Of a stretch of DNA of 64,000 nt, positions 1 to 10,490 are shown one piece after another; position 1 is the stretch's first letter, and each line of letters begins with the position of its first letter. The notes beneath the pieces are model-generated. The model ran no database searches. It saw only the letters and a program-made list of their open reading frames with translations, and was not told the origin of the DNA. The DNA is from Marchantia polymorpha subsp. ruderalis (lineage: Eukaryota; Streptophyta; Marchantiopsida; Marchantiales; Marchantiaceae): the NCBI GenBank assembly GCA_037833965.1, contig AP031354.1, positions 164,001 through 228,000 of the forward strand, in the 5' to 3' direction. Both the position numbers and the translations under genes were made by a program.

Positions 1-180
1 GCTAATGCCAGGTATCAACATTGTAGCGTACTACTAGAGAAAGAGCACCAAGGATCTAAATTATCACTTCGTTTCTGGCGATGCTAGGTGCGTCAAACTA
101 TTGAGAAGTTCATAGATGGAAGCCAACACATTTGAAGCTCATTCTTCGACGGCGATTCTGAAATATATCGTGTTGTTCAG

Positions 181-3100
181 GGATATGCTAACAGTAGCCC
201 AATCACTACAAGCGCTTCCCAAGCTCTCAAGGATTGTCGAAGAATTGTCATCAAATTCCTACATTACAGCAGTGCTGAGGATACCCATAGCGGCAATCGA
301 GATGGCCGATCGAGTTCAGGTACAACTAGTTTTTGCGCGTAAAGGTACGCGCAACCTCTTGCATTGCGAAGCAATGTAATCACCTCCTTTTCAATTGTAC
401 TCAACTGAGTTTTCTCACTTTTTTCCCTTTACTTTTCTGTTCCAGGGGATGCTCGTGGAGGAATCTGATGCAAGATCTTCAGGGGACCTGATCAAGATTG
501 GAGTTGACGTTGCCTTAGACGAACTTAGAAAGGAGGTTGGACGGGTTCATGACTCAATAGCACATTATGAGCAGCAAGAGCAACAACGCACTGGAATCTC
601 TTCACTTGAGGTAAAGTGTTCAAGGATAACGAAGGTGTGCTCCTCTGTTCTACTACACCCTTGAAGTTTCATCACTAAGGTTTATTACGCCGGTGAGATT
701 ACATTGGTGATCAGTCCATCAGTTGTGCATTAGCCACCCAGATGGTCGAAGGAAAGAACCTGATATCGTTCATGTATTTCCTACGACTCAGGGACGAAAA
801 CATGTGCTTGAATGATTTATCGATAGACAACAAAATTCCTCGGAGTGGAAAAGGGAATGAGGCCTCCTGGAAACGCATAAGAGAAATTAACAGTTTCTCA
901 AGATTGTAGATCTTGATTAATGATATTTACTTCCTACCGCAGGGTTTGTTTCTCATCATTTGAAAACCATGCTGACCTTATGATTCGCATGACAGGTAGG
1001 GTATACCAAGCCTCACGGGCGCTTCATAAGTATACGGAAAACACGAATGAAGGATTTGATTCTCCCAAAAGACTATCAAAATATACAGAGTTTAAAAACC
1101 GAAGAACGTTTTACTACCCCAATACTTCTAGAATATGAAAAACTGCGCGTTGAGACTCTGAAGAAAGCAGCTGAGCGTGAAGATCAGCTTTTTATGATGA
1201 TCAAAGACGAAATGGCTGGGCTTCTGAAACCTGTTCAAGAGTATAGTAAATCTTTGGCCGAAATCGACGTATTGTGTAACTTTGCAGGTAACTTTCCTTA
1301 TGTGAAGAGTTCGCGTTAACATTTGAAGCGTGTGTTCGTGAGGAATATTCGATTTACTCACATATGCAGAATATTGTGTAGTTTTGACTTAAAAGTCCCT
1401 CCATTGACTGGCAGTAATATTAGTGATTTAAGTTTTGTGAGTGGATCTTGTGACTCTTAGGAAGCTCCAACTTTCCCGGACTAATGACATTACTGGTTCA
1501 GTCAACATTATTTGAACGGGTTTTTGTTGTCTGATTTGCGTTATTTGCAGAGATAGCTGTTAACTGGAACTATTGCCGACCGCGAATTTTCGAAACTGGC
1601 CGTGAAGTTACAATATTGAAAGGTCGGCATCCTGTAGTTGAGCGTTGTCTTCCCGAAGGGATAAATTTTGTGGCCAATTCCACATACTTAGGATATCCTC
1701 AGGAAAAGAAAGTAAACGATATTCCTGGCTCATCCCCTTTTGAAGTGACTCAATTATTTAGTGAGTTACAAGAGGGTGGAAAGGTGGCCAATGTACCTTC
1801 GAGATTAGTAAGCGAGGAAGAAAGTGCAGAATTTGCACATGAAGACCATGAACATTCTTGGCCTCGGCCTGATGTCATGATATTGACAGGCCCAAATGCA
1901 AGTGGAAAGAGTTGCTACTTGAGACAAATAGGCCTTATACAAATTTTGGCCCAAGCTGGCAGCTTTGTACCAGCTCGAGAATGTCGCCTTTCGATTTCTG
2001 ATGGTTTGTATACGAGGGTCGGCTCTGTTGATGATTTGGCTGCAGGTCAGAGCACGTTCAAGGTGGAGATGTCCGAGTCCGCTGCCATACTTGAGAAGGC
2101 CACTCCACGTTCTCTTGTCCTTCTGGATGAAGTGGGAAGAGGGACAGGATCTCAGGAAGGTGAAATGATAGCTCGAGCAATTATCGAGTATCTTGCTCAG
2201 CAAGTCAAAGCGAGAACTGTGTTTTCCACGCACTACCATGAGCTCCATGACCTTGACTTGGAGCTACCAAACGTTTCCAACTATCACTTGGAAGCGGTGG
2301 AGACTTCATCTGGCGATATTATATTTGACCACACCGTAAGACCTGGTTTTGCTTTACGATCATACGCCGTTGGTGTTGCCAGAGCGTCAGGTATGCCAGA
2401 GTGGATTTGCAACAGAGCGTCAGAGCTGCTTGCGGAGTTGGCAATGCCTGAAGGAGCTGAAGACAAGACGGGAGGTAGACTTATAAATTTCAAATTCTTT
2501 ACTTCCAAGTTTGTTATCAATTTTAGACCGTTGTCCTGCATCACTTCTCACCGAATGTGACTTCTTTACACTGCGTATGAATCGGATTGTTGACTCTTGT
2601 ATAGATAGAAGCCCCTTCTATATGGTAACAGAAATTTGTCATCCGAAACAGAAATCCTGTCATGTATCTGATATTGACGACCATTTTTGCAGGGTCGAAG
2701 TCGCGCCATGCTGAAAGAGAGTTGTTCGATGAACTACTAGAGAAGCAACCGATGGAGCGCAGATTCGAGGATGAAAATCAAAGCGGTGTTTTGGTTGGAA
2801 GTACTGGTGGTATGCGCAATAATATCAGGATCGGGAAAAGTAGCGATAGCTGGTTTGAAGTGATCAAGTTCAGCAAACGGGGGAAGTCCAAACGAGCGAG
2901 AGTAAGGACGGACAGTGAGACTGGGGAGGTAGATGTGAGTTACATTGAGGAAAGTGATAATCCGGCCTTATTTGACAGCACAGGAGTCCAGGAAGAGGAG
3001 GCCGAGTATGACGAAAAAGAAGTTCATCATGCAGCTAGCTCATGGAAGGAGGAAACTAGTTTTGACTTCGACGCCACGGCAGAAGTAACTGCAGATTTGT

Positions 3101-3516
3101 CCAACGTGGAAACTGGAAAACTTGCAGAAGACTTGAGTGAAGTCTGGAATCGTGTGTGTGCCACTCTTCAGAACCGGCCTGCAACTCAAGCACTCACAAA
3201 ACAGAAAGTGAGTGACCCTCTTTTCTAGTTTTCCTAGATAAATACAGATCTGAATAACTGATACAGTTTGTCAGTGGCTTTTTCCGTGGCATTGAGGAGT
3301 CATAAACACGTGTTTGATTTTTTGATACTGCTACAGGGCATCCTGATCTCAGTCACGAGATCTGCAGACGCCATTAGTGTGAAGATGGGTGCGTCGGCAT
3401 TGTTTGTTAAAAAGTTTCAACAGCACGAGCATGCGAGCGCATTGGAGGCCGCATTTACTGCAGTTTTGAAGCAACCTGTTCAACTGGAGGTCTCCATTCT
3501 TGACACAAAGCACTGA
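181..3516 (+). CDS. MutS-type DNA mismatch repair protein, cyanobacterial-like, 5' truncated by window edge
   Basis: ATP-driven mismatch-recognition protein. Exons assigned by frame, GT-AG borders and family similarity: 181-319, 446-610, 996-1287, 1551-2474, 2693-3207, 3337-3516 (stop). Junctions restore conserved text, for example GISSLE/VGYTKPHGRF at 610/996 and CNFA/EIAVNW at 1287/1551. Exons 1-3 carry the MutS lever and clamp; exon 4 the ATPase, with Walker A GPNASGKS (1889-1912), Walker B LVLLDE (2114-2131) followed by GRGT, and the STHYHEL histidine motif. The wording (KSCYLRQIGLIQ, VDDLAAGQSTFKVEM) is closest to cyanobacterial MutS1 as I remember it. It is unlike plant MSH1, whose GIY-YIG domain is absent, and unlike MSH2-7. 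The last two exons add an acidic tail of about 230 residues that I do not recognise. Organelle function is inference: the N-terminus lies outside the window. The bases before 181 read as intron. Confidence 0.88.
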
Positions 3517-4894
3517 TCTTCTCGGGTGTAGACATCTATTTATCGACCCAAGTCTCGATTTTGACACCTTGCCTGTACAGGAGAGCGTGCAAACAGCTTA
3601 GTCAACCCTTCTAAAAGAGTTGGAGATGCATCAGAAGGAAAGCGAACCTGAGTAGAACGGATTGAAATAACGGATCTGCAAGGACGGAGACATGAAGAGT
3701 CCCTTCTCAGCCCTGGTACCGGGTTATTCTTTGCTTAAGAATGATCCAGTATGGTTCATTCTTACAGCCCCTACTCCCAAGGCAAGCTTGGATATCAGCC
3801 AACTTGCCATTTCTGAATAACTTCAGATGTACAAATGAAACTATTGATACTACATAGAACCCTCAAGTTTTACAGGGGAAATACAGGTTTGTTGCTTTGG
3901 ACTCGTGGTCCTTTATGGCTCCTAAATTGTGCATACTTTCACTTAGTGTAACTCAAAGTTTGTATCTGGGAACTATTTGTCTTGAAGTGTGTTGCTAGCA
4001 ATATCAATATGTTGTACTATCTGCAGTAGACTCAACGCTAGACAAAGATGAATATTACAGAAAGCTATTGTCCACAATCATACATGAGATGTAACCTAAA
4101 AAGTACAGAAACAGGTGTGAAGAAAAGTTAAATACACATCGCGATGTAATTAGACATTCCAGGCTCTATCGTAAATTTCTACAGAAATTTAGTGTCCAAT
4201 AAATTAGTAACACACTGAAACTGTTAATTTTGTAGAAAGATATTACTCGATTTCCAGTTAGATTCTAAACAAGTGAATACATATTATGCTACCCAATTCA
4301 GTGAAAGACTTACCAATTAATAATGTATTCAACTCTTGTTGTAGGCCTCTTATATTGAACGTCAAATTGATTCTTGTCATAGATGAACAAGTCTTTAATA
4401 AAAATATCAATTTAGGTCATGAGAATTGTACTAAAATGAATGTAAGCGATATGGAGAAATTTTGTTGGATAACTAACTAAATTAAGATTTCATATTTTAT
4501 CTTTACTTGACAGTTTAATACTTATTGATAGTACGATTGGGATCGAATGGTGAAACGGAAAAATGTCTTCATTGTATTTGTAGCGATCTCGTGAATTTCT
4601 CATTGCCTGATCTAATGATTCCAAGAATTGTAAGAATCTCGACTAACATTGTACATGAGAATACCATTCCACAGCTCTAGTCCTGCATTCAATGCTTGGG
4701 TGAACATTCAGTATGAAACGCAGTCGAATGGGTTTCTTAGGTTTCATTTTAGAAGTCAAGTAGACAATTGCAGCGGATGTGCAGAAATGGGTGAAATTGA
4801 AGTAGCATATGGGATGACAGGTTGCCGCGATTCCAATCGTGGTATTACATCTATACAATTTTTTTAGTTTACCAATCACATATGGTTTTCTTTA
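3517..4894. other. MutS 3' UTR and AT-rich spacer
   Basis: No convincing coding sequence. The first several hundred bases probably hold the mismatch-repair 3' UTR. A 12-bp hairpin with a 5-base loop lies at 3736-3764 (stems 3736-3747 and 3753-3764, one mismatch). Short open frames at 4286-4480 and 4643-4879 show no family features and are treated as chance. Confidence 0.5.
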
Positions 4895-4951
4895 GAGTAT
4901 AGTAGGGTGAAGTATAATAAACCTAAACTGAGTTTTAATTAGCCGCTCCAA
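4895..4951 (-). mobile_element. Right-end remnant of a foldback-type element
   Basis: This stretch resembles the right terminal inverted repeat of the foldback element at 44303-45057: a GAGTATAGTAGGGTGAAG-like block followed by TTAATTAGCCGCTCC. Reverse-complemented it begins GGAGCGGCTAATTA, close to the GGAGTGGCTAGTTA of the full element. No matching left end was found upstream, so it is probably a truncated copy or solo end. Confidence 0.5.
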
Positions 4952-5651
4952 TAGATTTGCTCAATACTATCATGTTCACAAAGTAAATTCTACACATAAT
5001 TGTGTAATCAACGTAAATTAGTTGTAAAGAAAATTCACGTTGTTGTGCCGGAGTCACTGAAAAAGATGAACACTAAACAATAATGAGGAAAAATGTTTAG
5101 ATTACTTTTACTTGATGAATAACTTTACTTTTTTCTTATCATAATTTTCAAATCATATGGAGATGTATCACTTCTAAATAATATTACATTAGTGCAAGCA
5201 ATAAAAAGTAAGATTTATAATTACAAGGAATTTATCTATCTTTGTAAAAAATCATTCGCAATACAAGTTGTGTTGAGATGTTTCTTGGATGTACTCCGAT
5301 ATTCCAATCTATTAGCACTTAGATTTACATACGATAATCATTCATTTGTTCACTATGAATCCAAAAAGAGTATGTTTGCTTTAAGTATCGGCATGCGAAC
5401 ACTATGCATTCATATTCCAATGTCAATTCATATATATTCTAATATACCTTGCAAAATAGCTTTTTCATTGCTTTTACAAAAAAATAATAATCATTGCAAC
5501 AAATTTTTTCCTAAAATTACTTAAAATATACGTACTCATATTTTTTTGGTACAAATTTATGATATTAATTTTTTATTGATAAACATTATATAGTTTTCAC
5601 TAGTCTCCATAAATAGAAATGTCTCATATGTTATTGTTCTACTTGATGTTT

Positions 5652-5690
5652 CTAAAGGGAGCGGCTAGTTATACCTCAAGTTGACAAAAT
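5652..5690 (+). mobile_element. Left-end remnant of a foldback-type element
   Basis: AAGGGAGCGGCTAGTTATAC followed by CTCAAGTTG matches the left terminus of the 44.3-kb foldback element with few changes. It faces away from the remnant ending at 4951, so the two need not belong to one element. The interior of the element is not recognisable downstream. Confidence 0.45.
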
Positions 5691-6065
5691 TTTGTTTTTA
5701 ATCCATATCTTTATCTTGCTTGACTGTTTTATCTCTTAAAACCTACGGGGTGTAACTAATCATGCTTTTATGCCTATTGTCGTAGAAGCTTTTTCTTTTT
5801 TTTTTACTAAAATAGATTTTTTTTGTTGTTCGCGGTTTATCCACTTTAGGTGTTTGATGTTTTTGATGGCCTGCTCTTTGTGTGAAGCCCTAGACAAGAA
5901 CATGGTTTTGAAAAATTTATTTGTTATGATTTGTTGGATTATCCTTTTGCTTATATATTTTACTCAAAGTATTAAGATTTTGTTTTTAATCCACATCTAT
6001 ATCTTGAGTGAAGCTCTAGCCACCAACATGGCTTTGAAAAATCTTTTTGTTATGATTCAGTGGAA
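5687..6065. repeat. Degenerate short tandem duplication
   Basis: A block reading GTGAAGCYCTAG..AACATGGYTTTGAAAAAT..TTGTTATGATT occurs at about 5881-5935 and again at about 6009-6060. The phrase TTTTGTTTTTAATCCA recurs at about 5692 and 5979. The copies are decayed and I know no family for them. The open frame over the region (5770-6093) is hydrophobic low-complexity sequence and is not called as a gene. Confidence 0.45.
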
Positions 6066-6830
6066 TTCACTTGGTAGTTTCATTGTCTTTTAGTCCTTAT
6101 TATCCATCACATCTACATTTGATGCTACATAAGAACATTTTGTTCAAGTTTATTGACAAAAGTTTAAACTTCTTTATAGGAAAAAGGTTCTTCATCTTTC
6201 AAGATAGATGAGATTTTATCACCATACTCTATATCAATATCATAATCTTCAATAATGGATGAATAAATACATAACTTTTATCTTGTAGTATCACTTTTAA
6301 TTTGATATGATTATTTCATAAAAGACAATTTTGATTAATATTTTTATTTAGTGTAGATGTTTGAGATTCAACAACAATAATATGCTATTTTAATTGTTGA
6401 TTTTCAAGAATTTCTTCATCTATATTATAAAATTGATTGTTGTATGTGTGAGATAGTTTTAGAATAATTCAATAAATTGATATTGTTATCTTAGTTATGA
6501 CTAAGTCTAGCTAGTTTTGACTAAATTTAGATTTGATGTCTCTACTTGACGGATAATTAGGATAGTTCTAGAAGGTTTGAGTGAGCATTATTTTAGGGTA
6601 CTAAAAAACTTTTTCAAATCAAAGTTAAAATTTCAAAGAAAAAATACTTTGAATACATGTTAGTTTTGATTGGTTTGACTAAGTAGTGAAAATTTCATTG
6701 GTTAGACTTAATCTAAACTTGACTTAATAACAAATGGAGGTTTTAGAACTTTGAAGTTCTCAAATGATATGTCACCACCTCAATCTAGGTACAAGAAAGC
6801 TTCTTGAAGGTTCATGTAAGCAAATGGCAC

Positions 6831-7024
6831 GTTGACACGTAATGAGAAGTAATCAAATCTAACATAATTTTATCTTGGTAAAATTAAGTTAGATGATAAT
6901 TGACACATGTTATTATGATAGTTGACATGTAATGAGAAGTTATCAAATCTAACATAATTTTATCTTGGTAAATTTACCAAGATAAAATTAAGTTAGATGA
7001 TAATTGACACATGTTATTATGATA
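6831..7024. repeat. 90-bp tandem duplication; second copy carries a new 14-bp inverted insertion
   Basis: Copy 1 is 6831-6920 and copy 2 is 6921-7024. They are nearly identical except that copy 2 is 14 bp longer. The extra bases (TTTACCAAGATAAA) are the inverted complement of the bases just before them, giving a perfect 34-bp palindrome at 6956-6989. Copy 1 shows the sequence without the insertion. The preceding stretch 6066-6830 is AT-rich with nothing recognisable. Confidence 0.85.
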
Positions 7025-7258
7025 GTTTTTCAAATAGTTAAATATGGAGGTAGAGAAGAATCTATCAAATAATTTTGAAAAGTTCACTGTGTGAGTACTT
7101 GTTTCATTTATATAAGTTTGAATTACAAATTTTTTTTGAAATATTGGTAAATGGTAAATGGTAAATAGATCAAGCCCGTGGGATCCAAAGGGTCAAAAGG
7201 CTAAAAAACACAATACAAACAATCCAACTCCAAACTAGGAGAGAACCAAAAGAACACC

Positions 7259-7630
7259 CTAGCTAGTGCCCAAAGCACTAGAACGGTAACTAATAGTATC
7301 TCTAATGTAACAACCTAAATCATAAGGCTCGAGTTGAAGAAGAAAAAAGAAATTCTCGACATCAACTTTATGCGCCACTCGAATCTCTATATATCTAGTA
7401 CAAGTAATAAACACATGCTCTTCATCCTCAACATTTCTCCCATCACATAGCCTACAAATCCGTTCACTCCTATCAATATTCAACCAACGTCCTTCCTCAA
7501 TTCCAAGCCTATGAGATCCTGTTCTATGTATGGCAATAATATGACGTAAAGATGTAGTGATCTGTGCAACAAGGTACCCTTGCTCACAATAAATAAACAT
7601 AGTATTCACATGAAGTTGATAAAACTGCAT
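7259..7630 (-). pseudogene. LINE C-terminal cysteine/histidine region
   Basis: The 123-codon frame contains RICRLCDGRNVEDEEHVFITC, a CxxC..H..C arrangement typical of the zinc-binding tail of many LINE ORF2 proteins, followed by Y.E.R. It lies directly 3' of the reverse transcriptase on the same strand. It is separated from it by the stop at 7667 and a change of frame. Confidence 0.7.
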
Positions 7631-7666
7631 TTTAGTGCCTCCTCTCCTCCAAATGATGTTGAGAAA

Positions 7667-9049
7667 CTACTCCTTAATACGCTCGCGAAGGGCCATAGGT
7701 TGCAGATCCCAATCCAATTCCGTCATATTCCACCTCAATGACCAAGTCATCACATCTGCAAACCATCCCTTGGAACGTGTGGCACGCAAAGCATGAAGAG
7801 GAAATCGAGAAGCATCAAGAGATCTCACCCTTCTAATATAAGTGATGGTCAAGTAGAGAGCTTCGGCCTCAAGAGGTAGACAACCTGTTTCCGCAAGATG
7901 AATAGCATAAGGAGTTTGGTTCCTTACACCTAACTCTTCTTGTAAGAAGATCTTTTGCACCCTCTCCACATGCTCCCAACTTGTCTTCTTAATGCCACGA
8001 CCCCACACTTGTGTCTCATATAAAACCACCGGCAACACTAAACTCCTAAATATAAATTTCCTAAGACTCCAAGATACTAGATGAGCTCTTCTACATCGAT
8101 TTAACAATGAATATAAAGCTTTGTAACCAGCTTCTACTCTCTTTTGCACACAAAGTGCCCAACTATAATTCTGAGAAAAATCAATGCCTAAATATTTGTA
8201 ACTCTTCACTTGTTCTAATTCTAGTCCCTTGTTAAAGAGAGAGAACTTGGATCTAGTGCCCACAAGAATGATCTTTGATATTTCCAGATTGACCTCCATC
8301 TGATTTCGAGTACAAAAGCTAGCCAAAGTATCGAGGTGTTTCTGTAAACTAATTGCATCACGTGCTAGTAATATGATATCATCTACATACAAAAGAGCTT
8401 TGATCACAAAGTCTCCAAGTTTGACTCCTTCACTCTCACAATCATCCAACCACCTTTCTATATCATCTATGAATATTCCGAATAGAGTAGGAGAGAGATG
8501 ACAATCTTGAATAACTCCAATGGTGCTTGAGATCTCTTGAGGCTGAGAGGCATCAATCTTAGCTCGAACTGAAGTGTATAAAGTGGCCACAGCTCCGAGT
8601 AGATTAGCCGGTACTCCAATGTCTTGTAGTTTTTCCCATAAAAGCTTACGAGGAACACTATCAAAAGCTTTCTTCAAATCGATGAAGGCACAAAATAAAG
8701 CTTTCCCATTGCCCTTGGATTTCTCCCATAAAACACATAAGGCCAAAATATGGTCAATAGTGTTGTATGTAGGACGAAAACCAGCTTGGGCCTTTGCTCT
8801 CTTTTGAAAATCCTCTGTCCATGTGTTCAACTTCAATTCTACCAACTTCCCAAACAACTTGGCAAAAACACTACCAACCATGATGGTGCGATAGTTTGTC
8901 ACCACGTCCTTACTTCCTGATTTATGAATAGTAACAATCTTCCGCATGGACCAAGTTGATGGAAAACCATGAACCATAGCATCTTCCAAAAGCTTAGTGA
9001 GAACCGGTCCAATACAATCTACTTCCCACTTGATAAGTTCAATGGACAA
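7667..9049 (-). pseudogene. LINE reverse transcriptase domain (open over 460 codons)
   Basis: Motifs in order: a KSGSKD..NYRTIMVGSVFAK block, QAGFRPTYNTIDHILAL, the FIDLKKAFDSVP aspartate motif (usually FxDxxKAFD), IQDCHLSPTLF (family form GVRQGCPLSPTLF), and the catalytic box LLYVDDIILLA. The second catalytic motif is YVDD where most LINEs have YADD. The frame stays open through the RT and thumb region to LRERIKE. Upstream the endonuclease-linker frame overlaps it at about 9019-9049, so one frameshift separates the two. The long open frame suggests the element is not very old. Confidence 0.85.
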
Positions 9050-10480
9050 GCCACTAAATCTTCACATTTGCCATTTGCTAATTTTCGGAGAATAGTCATC
9101 ACCTCTCCTTCCGAAAATAATCCTGGTGTTGCTTCACAATATGACATAGATGTTGCTTCTGGAAAGAAATAGAGCTTTTCGGCAAAAGCTACCAAAGACT
9201 CGGAATCAAGAGAAGGTTTTGATGATGGTGTAGCTAATTTTCTCCAAAAGGACTTGGGATCCTTCATTAGATCTTTTGTCAAGGATTCTTGCTTTCGTCT
9301 TAAGAAAGCTCGTTTCTTAGACTTCACCAAGTCTTTGTATATCCTTGTCAAAAGAATCCGACTTTGAATATCCAAAGACCTATCAATTGACCTTGCACTT
9401 GCTAGCTTGCATTTGGAGTCAAACCATCCATTGCAAGGTAGCCCCTTAGCAATCCTAGTACTATGCCTCAAAAAGAACTTCGATGCAGAAGTTTTGAGCA
9501 ATTCTATGAGCTGTAAACTAGCTGTATGCGAATCTGGACTCCATATATTGTGAGTCAAAAGATCTTGTAGATGTTCTGCATAAAGGTATCTTTTACAAGG
9601 ATCTAAGTGAAACTTGGGAGAAGCTAAAAGAGATTGGCAAGGTGAAGTAGAGATTGATTTTGACATTGAAAGTGTGAACAAAAGAGGTGCATGATCTGAC
9701 TTAGGTTGAGGATCGAGAACATCAAAATTGGAGATCAGAGAAGTACTAACCAATGAAGACAAAAGAAAATCTATTGTGCTAGCACCGGTAGGGGAAAAAC
9801 AAGTATTGGACTTAGAGTTGGGAAAGCGAGAGGTTTCATTAAGAACCTTCAAGTTACAAGTGGCTCCAAATGTCAAAAAGTGCTATGTCAAAGAGTTTGT
9901 GGAAGGATCAAAAGAGGTTCTAGACCACAAACTATCGTAAATCTCTTCAAACATAGAAGAAGCCAATGTATCACTAAATTGAGTAAATTGAGCACAACGT
10001 ATACGAGCATTGAAATCTCCAGCAAGAAAGACATGACCTTTACTTTATTAGATTCCAAAAAATATAATAACATCTTCAATAAGCCGATGAAATGATTCAC
10101 TTCGGTTGCAAAAGCGTGTTGAGTAGATACCCATGGACAATGGTGCAAGATAACAAATTGCCAAATAGCAATAAGATCCTCCAACCACACCGAGACGTAG
10201 CCAATGATATTGTACACCGACATCTTGAGCTTCTAGATGTATGAGAGGTAGAAGATGAGACCTGATGAAAGTAGCAATACCTACTTGACCCCTTTCCGCA
10301 TGCTGTCTTCTCTGGTTCCATGTCAAACCCAGCAAGGTAAAACCTTCCAACTCAGCAATAGTATTGCTTTCATGTTCCCAAGTCTCCACAATGTTGATGA
10401 CGTCAGCCATCTTCCAAATCGGAGCAGCACTCACATACTTTGCTGTTGAAAGTCCTCGGATATTTCACACCACACCCTTA
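9019..10480 (-). pseudogene. LINE endonuclease domain and linker, frame-broken
   Basis: The minus strand begins with the typical endonuclease start NIRGLSTAK (about 10444-10470), preceded by TGA where the family normally has the W of WNVRGL. It continues with ETWEHES..LEGFTLLGL and later the LAGDFNARI motif near 10010-10040, and ends with SKSDHAPLLF-type text (here LDPQPKSDHAPLLF) in the frame at 9019-9876. The parts lie in at least two frames, with a shift between about 10050 and 9876. This domain nicks target DNA in intact LINEs; this copy is dead. Confidence 0.78.
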
Positions 10481-10490
10481 GCTTCTCGGA

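Larger units (their letters stand above)
7145..10490 (-). mobile_element. Decayed non-LTR retrotransposon (LINE)
   Basis: On the minus strand the order is apurinic-type endonuclease, reverse transcriptase, then a C-terminal zinc-knuckle region, as in a LINE ORF2. The 3' end carries a short tandem tail: the + strand reads GGTAAATGGTAAATGGTAAAT at about 7148-7168, so the element's own strand ends in ATTTACC units rather than poly-A. The 5' end is uncertain, near or somewhat beyond 10490; no clear ORF1 was found in the AT-rich DNA beyond it. The coding region is in several frames, so this copy cannot be active. No target-site duplication could be fixed by eye. The clade was not determined. Confidence 0.88.

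Noticed and set aside
1805-2248. 147-codon minus-strand frame opposite the MutS ATPase exon
   Set aside because: Shadow of the well-supported + strand exon.
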